NCBI GenBank assembly: GCA_016213345.1
Contig: JACRAO010000154.1
Span: 1-9,548, forward strand
Direction: 5' to 3'
Origin: Bdellovibrio sp.
GTDB lineage: Bacteria; Bdellovibrionota; UBA1018
Length of the DNA stretch: 9,548 nucleotides
The stretch's first letter is position 1, and the number at the start of each line of letters is the position of its first letter. Positions 6,623-9,548 of this stretch are shown one piece after another. The translations under genes and the position numbers were made by a program. The notes beneath the pieces were generated by a model that was not told where the DNA came from, made no database searches, and was given only the letters and a program-made list of their open reading frames with translations.

Positions 6623-7654
6623 ATGACCAGAGTAAATGTTAGTGTAGTTGGGGTTGGTAGGTGGGGTCCGAATTTGACGAGAAATTTTTATTCAAATCCA
6701 GATAGTTTTGTTGTTTCTGTGGCTGACAAGGATATCACTCGACTAAAGCTCCTAGAACCTCATTATCCCGGAATAATTATTACTGAATCTGCAGATGTGA
6801 TTTTTAAAGACTCAACAGTCGATGCGGTTGTCATATGCACTCCTACTGCTATGCATTATGAGCTTGCAAAAAAAGCTCTCGAAAACAATAAACATGTTTT
6901 TGTTGAAAAACCATTGGCCAGGGATTCAAAAGAATGCAAAGAACTTATTACATTAGCAAAAAAAATGAATAAGGTTTTATTTGTTGGGCATATTTTTCTT
7001 TATAATGCAGGAATACAAGCAGTGAGAAAGCTTATTCAAAATGGTGATCTTGGAAAAATATTCTACTATCAAATTACACGAACCAACCTAGGACCTATCC
7101 GCACTGATGTAAGCAGTCTTTGGGATTTGGCTTCGCATGATTTGGCGATTTTAAATTATTGGCAAAATGCAATGCCCACAAAAGTAAGCGCTCTAGGTGG
7201 ACGTTTTATAAATCCTGGTAACGAAGATACTGTGTTTGCGACTTATACTTTTTCTAATAATGTATTAGCCAATATACATGTTAGTTGGTTAAATCCAAAG
7301 AAAGTCAGAGAAATCGTCATTGTTGGAGAAAAAAAGATGGTCGTATGGGATGACATGGATCTTAGTAATCCAGTACGAATTTATGACAAAAATGTTACTG
7401 TAGATCGTCCTGAGTCTGCACTAGTTGATACATTTGCTGGTTTTAGAGCAAGTATTCATGAAGGCGATACGTTACTTCCTAAAATTCGCATCAATGAACC
7501 TTTGTATGCAGAATGTGATGCATTTTTAAAAGCAGTTAGAGATCCCTCATCTTGCATAACTCCTGGAGAACAAGGTTTAGCGGTAGTTCAAGCTCTAGAA
7601 GCCACTGATCGGTCTTTAAGAGAAAATGGCAAAGAAATCCCAATTAATTATTAA
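6623..7654 (+). CDS. Gfo/Idh/MocA-family dehydrogenase, WbpB/WlbA-like
   Basis: An NAD(P)-dependent sugar dehydrogenase of 343 residues. The N-terminal Rossmann fold has GVGRWG (10-15). The family's EKP motif (95-97) and an LWDLASHD segment (D168, H172) supply the usual catalytic lysine and histidine/aspartate region. The C-terminal part is the alpha/beta dimerisation and substrate-binding domain. WlbA/WbpB relatives oxidise C3 of UDP-GlcNAcA to a 3-keto sugar, the substrate for a PLP aminotransferase. Such an aminotransferase follows only 13 bases downstream, with its own AAGGA site, which supports that role. Other 3-keto-sugar oxidoreductases in this superfamily share these motifs, so the precise substrate is inferred from neighbours (aminotransferase, WbpD-like acetyltransferase). 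Confidence 0.88.
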   Translation: MTRVNVSVVGVGRWGPNLTRNFYSNPDSFVVSVADKDITRLKLLEPHYPGIIITESADVIFKDSTVDAVVICTPTAMHYELAKKALENNKHVFVEKPLARDSKECKELITLAKKMNKVLFVGHIFLYNAGIQAVRKLIQNGDLGKIFYYQITRTNLGPIRTDVSSLWDLASHDLAILNYWQNAMPTKVSALGGRFINPGNEDTVFATYTFSNNVLANIHVSWLNPKKVREIVIVGEKKMVVWDDMDLSNPVRIYDKNVTVDRPESALVDTFAGFRASIHEGDTLLPKIRINEPLYAECDAFLKAVRDPSSCITPGEQGLAVVQALEATDRSLRENGKEIPINY

Positions 7655-7667
7655 AAAGGAATATATT

Positions 7668-8768
7668 ATGAAAATCCCTCTTGTTGATTTACAAGCTCAA
7701 ATGAAGCTAATTAAAAGTGATGTATTGAAAAACATTACTTCAGTAGTAGAAAAATGTAATTTCGTCTTGGGAGAAGAAGTTCAAAAATTTGAACAAGAAT
7801 TTGCTAAATACTGTGGAGCTTCGTTTGCGGTAGGCTTGGCAAATGGAACAGATGCTTTGCATTTGGCTGTCAGAGCAGCAGGAATTGGGACAGGGGATGA
7901 GGTTTTGGTGCCAGCCAATACTTTTATTGCTACAGCTTTGGGTGTGACATTTGCTGGTGCCAAAGTAGTACCTGTAGATGTAAATCCAAAAAATTTTTTG
8001 ATGAATATTAGTCTTATAGAAAAAGCAATTACGAAAAACACAAAAGCTATTATGCCAGTGCATCTGTATGGTCGTATGATGGATTTAGATCCGGTTTTAG
8101 AAATTACAAAAAAGCATGGTCTTATTGTGATTGAAGACACAGCACAGGCCCATGGTGCAGAACTCTATGGCAAACGCGCTGGGTCTGTTGGACTCATGGG
8201 ATGCTTTAGTTTTTATCCTGGAAAAAATTTAGGCTGTTATGGTGATGGTGGCTTGGTAGTTACTAATAGTAGTGAATTAAAAGACAAGCTTATTTCTCTA
8301 CGAAATTATGGTTCGCCTAAAAAATACTATCATCCTATTTTAGGGTTTAATTGCCGCTTAGATACAATGCAAGCAGCTGTTTTGCTGGCGAAACTTCCTC
8401 ATTTAGATAGCTATAATCAAGCGCGTTATGAAGTGGCTGTAAAATATAACAGAGCCCTTGAAGGTGTTGGAGATTTAGTATTGCCAGAAGTTCCAGAAAA
8501 AAAATCACATGTATTTCATTTGTATGTAATCCAAACCAAAAAGAGAGACACTCTTTTAGAGCATTTAAATAAACAAGGCGTTGGAGCAGGTATTCATTAT
8601 CCTGTGCCAATTCATCTACATGGGGCATATGCTCATTTGGGGTATAAAAAAGGGGCTTTTCCTGTTTCAGAAAGACTTTCAGATGAGATTTTGTCTTTGC
8701 CAGTTTACCCAGAAATTACAGATGAACAAATTGGATATACTGTAGAACAAATAAAAAAGTTTTTTTAG
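7668..8768 (+). CDS. DegT/DnrJ/EryC1-family sugar aminotransferase, WbpE-like
   Basis: A PLP-dependent fold-type I nucleotide-sugar aminotransferase of 366 residues. The catalytic Lys186 lies in SFYPGKNLGCYGDGG, a form typical of C3-type sugar aminotransferases (WbpE/WlbC/QdtB-like). Asp157 in IEDTAQAHG would pair with the PLP pyridine nitrogen, and NGTDAL (60-65) binds cofactor phosphate. It would convert the 3-keto product of the upstream dehydrogenase to a 3-amino sugar using glutamate. The start at 7668 is chosen because AAGGA (7656-7660) sits 7 bases before it and MKIPLVDLQAQ is the canonical family N-terminus. An in-frame ATG at 7626 would overlap the previous gene and add 14 atypical residues. 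Confidence 0.92.
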   Translation: MKIPLVDLQAQMKLIKSDVLKNITSVVEKCNFVLGEEVQKFEQEFAKYCGASFAVGLANGTDALHLAVRAAGIGTGDEVLVPANTFIATALGVTFAGAKVVPVDVNPKNFLMNISLIEKAITKNTKAIMPVHLYGRMMDLDPVLEITKKHGLIVIEDTAQAHGAELYGKRAGSVGLMGCFSFYPGKNLGCYGDGGLVVTNSSELKDKLISLRNYGSPKKYYHPILGFNCRLDTMQAAVLLAKLPHLDSYNQARYEVAVKYNRALEGVGDLVLPEVPEKKSHVFHLYVIQTKKRDTLLEHLNKQGVGAGIHYPVPIHLHGAYAHLGYKKGAFPVSERLSDEILSLPVYPEITDEQIGYTVEQIKKFF

Positions 8769-8776
8769 TCAATAAC

Positions 8777-8805
8777 CTGACACTATTAAGTTCAATTTCT
8801 ATTTT
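8777..8805 (+). promoter_or_regulatory. Weak sigma70-like promoter before the FAD protein gene
   Basis: CTGACA (8777-8782) and TATTTT (8800-8805) are separated by 17 bases in the 60-base gap between the aminotransferase and the next gene. The -35 is close to consensus and the -10 is poor. In AT-rich DNA such matches arise by chance. Confidence 0.2.
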
Positions 8806-8828
8806 TCCGATTCTTAAATAGAATACCT

Positions 8829-9548
8829 ATGGTTCAAAAAACAGTCATTATTATTGGAGCAGGCCCAGCCGGACTCACAGCAGCATATTTATTATCTCAA
8901 AAGGGAATACCTGTCACCGTACTCGAAGCTGATCCGCAATATGTCGGAGGTATTTCGAAAACGGTAACTTACAAAGGATTTCATTTTGATATTGGTGGGC
9001 ACCGGTTCTTTTCGAAATCTAAAGAAGTTGAAGACTTTTGGACTGAAATTTTGCCAAATGACATGTTAGTAAGACCTAGGCTTTCTAGAATTTATTATAG
9101 TGGGAAATTTTTTTCATATCCCTTAAAACCATTCGAAGCTCTAATAAAGTTAGGGATTTTTAAGTCTATTTTATGTGTTATATCTTATTTTAAATACAAA
9201 CTCTTTCCTAAGAAAAACCCAAAAAATTTTGAAGATTGGGTCACTAATCAATTTGGAAAAAGACTGTTTAATATTTTTTTTAAAACTTATACTGAAAAAG
9301 TTTGGGGCATGAACTGTAAAGATATTTCTGCTGATTGGGCTGCTCAACGAATCAAAGGACTTTCTCTTTTATCTGCAGTTTTAAACGCTTTTAAGCCTAA
9401 ACCTAAATCTAGAGAAAAAATGAATGGATATTATTTTAGGCCGTGGAAAACTATGTTGGTAAGAACTATAAACAATGGTGGAAAAAGTTTTTATATAAAA
9501 GGCAGACACCGCGATACAATTCCTTCCTTGTGGACATCAATTAATGAA
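8829..9548 (+). CDS. FAD-dependent amine-oxidase/UDP-galactopyranose mutase-like protein (5' part)
   Basis: The frame is open for 240 codons and runs off the window. The N-terminus is a dinucleotide-binding site, IIIGAGPAGLTAAYLL (GxGxxG at 10-15), with an acidic Glu33 at the end of strand 2. Then come VGGISKT (39-45) and DIGGHRFFSK (54-63), typical of protoporphyrinogen-oxidase-like and UDP-galactopyranose-mutase-like flavoproteins found in polysaccharide clusters. FFKTYTEKVWG (150-160) and WAAQRIKGLSL (170-180) are also typical of this family. After about residue 190 the expected EF.YPR.GPG.MWE motif is not readable in frame, and the tail (190-240) is not one I recognise. No Shine-Dalgarno is seen before ATG 8829. 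Its role in the sugar pathway is unknown. Confidence 0.85.
   Translation, partial: MVQKTVIIIGAGPAGLTAAYLLSQKGIPVTVLEADPQYVGGISKTVTYKGFHFDIGGHRFFSKSKEVEDFWTEILPNDMLVRPRLSRIYYSGKFFSYPLKPFEALIKLGIFKSILCVISYFKYKLFPKKNPKNFEDWVTNQFGKRLFNIFFKTYTEKVWGMNCKDISADWAAQRIKGLSLLSAVLNAFKPKPKSREKMNGYYFRPWKTMLVRTINNGGKSFYIKGRHRDTIPSLWTSINE

Noticed and set aside
7626..7667. Upstream start for the aminotransferase
   Set aside because: It would overlap the preceding gene and add residues unlike the family; the ATG at 7668 has a good ribosome binding site and a canonical N-terminus.
7740..8140. Antisense frames within the aminotransferase gene
   Set aside because: They are shadows of a strongly conserved coding sequence, with no motif or ribosome binding site.
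1..9548. CRISPR array, rRNA or intact tRNA genes
   Set aside because: No spaced direct repeats of suitable length and no rRNA-like or complete cloverleaf sequence were seen on either strand.

Overview
The window is AT-rich DNA from a Gram-negative (two-membrane) bacterium. It encodes a TolC-type outer-membrane channel with a signal peptide, an inner-membrane RND pump, and enzymes typical of an acidic, 3-acetamido nucleotide-sugar pathway for surface polysaccharide. I cannot assign a lineage from sequence alone; a proteobacterial or Bdellovibrionota-like host is compatible but unproven.

The left part (1 to about 1250) looks like a recombination scar. It starts with the last ~50 codons of an integrase-type (IS3/IS481-like) transposase on +. 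This runs straight into a ParA-type ATPase on -, which has intact nucleotide-binding motifs but lacks its C-terminal third, apparently because the insertion sequence landed in it. Upstream of parA are tandem 9-bp repeats flanked by inverted repeats. Next come a strongly structured stretch ending in a very good intrinsic terminator (candidate small RNA on +), a low-complexity ORF on -, and the 5' half of a tRNA-Pro(GGG) gene that breaks off inside the anticodon stem.

The right part (1297 to the end) is a co-directional + strand cluster: a WbpD-like left-handed beta-helix N-acetyltransferase with a C-terminal four-cysteine motif; a TolC-family outer-membrane protein; an HAE1-type RND pump overlapping it by ATGA; a Gfo/Idh dehydrogenase (WbpB/WlbA-like); a DegT-family PLP aminotransferase (WbpE-like); and the start of an FAD-dependent, amine-oxidase-like protein that runs off the window. 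The dehydrogenase, aminotransferase and acetyltransferase would carry out three successive steps (C3 oxidation, C3 transamination, C3 N-acetylation) on a UDP-sugar such as UDP-GlcNAcA. The first enzyme (WbpA-like 6-dehydrogenase) and any C2 epimerase (WbpI-like) are not in the window.

The most notable points are the efflux pair lying between genes of the sugar pathway with no periplasmic adaptor gene, the repeat-rich parA control region beside a candidate structured RNA, the truncated tRNA, and the loss of the expected conserved motif in the last ~50 codons of the FAD protein. I found no convincing wholly new system.
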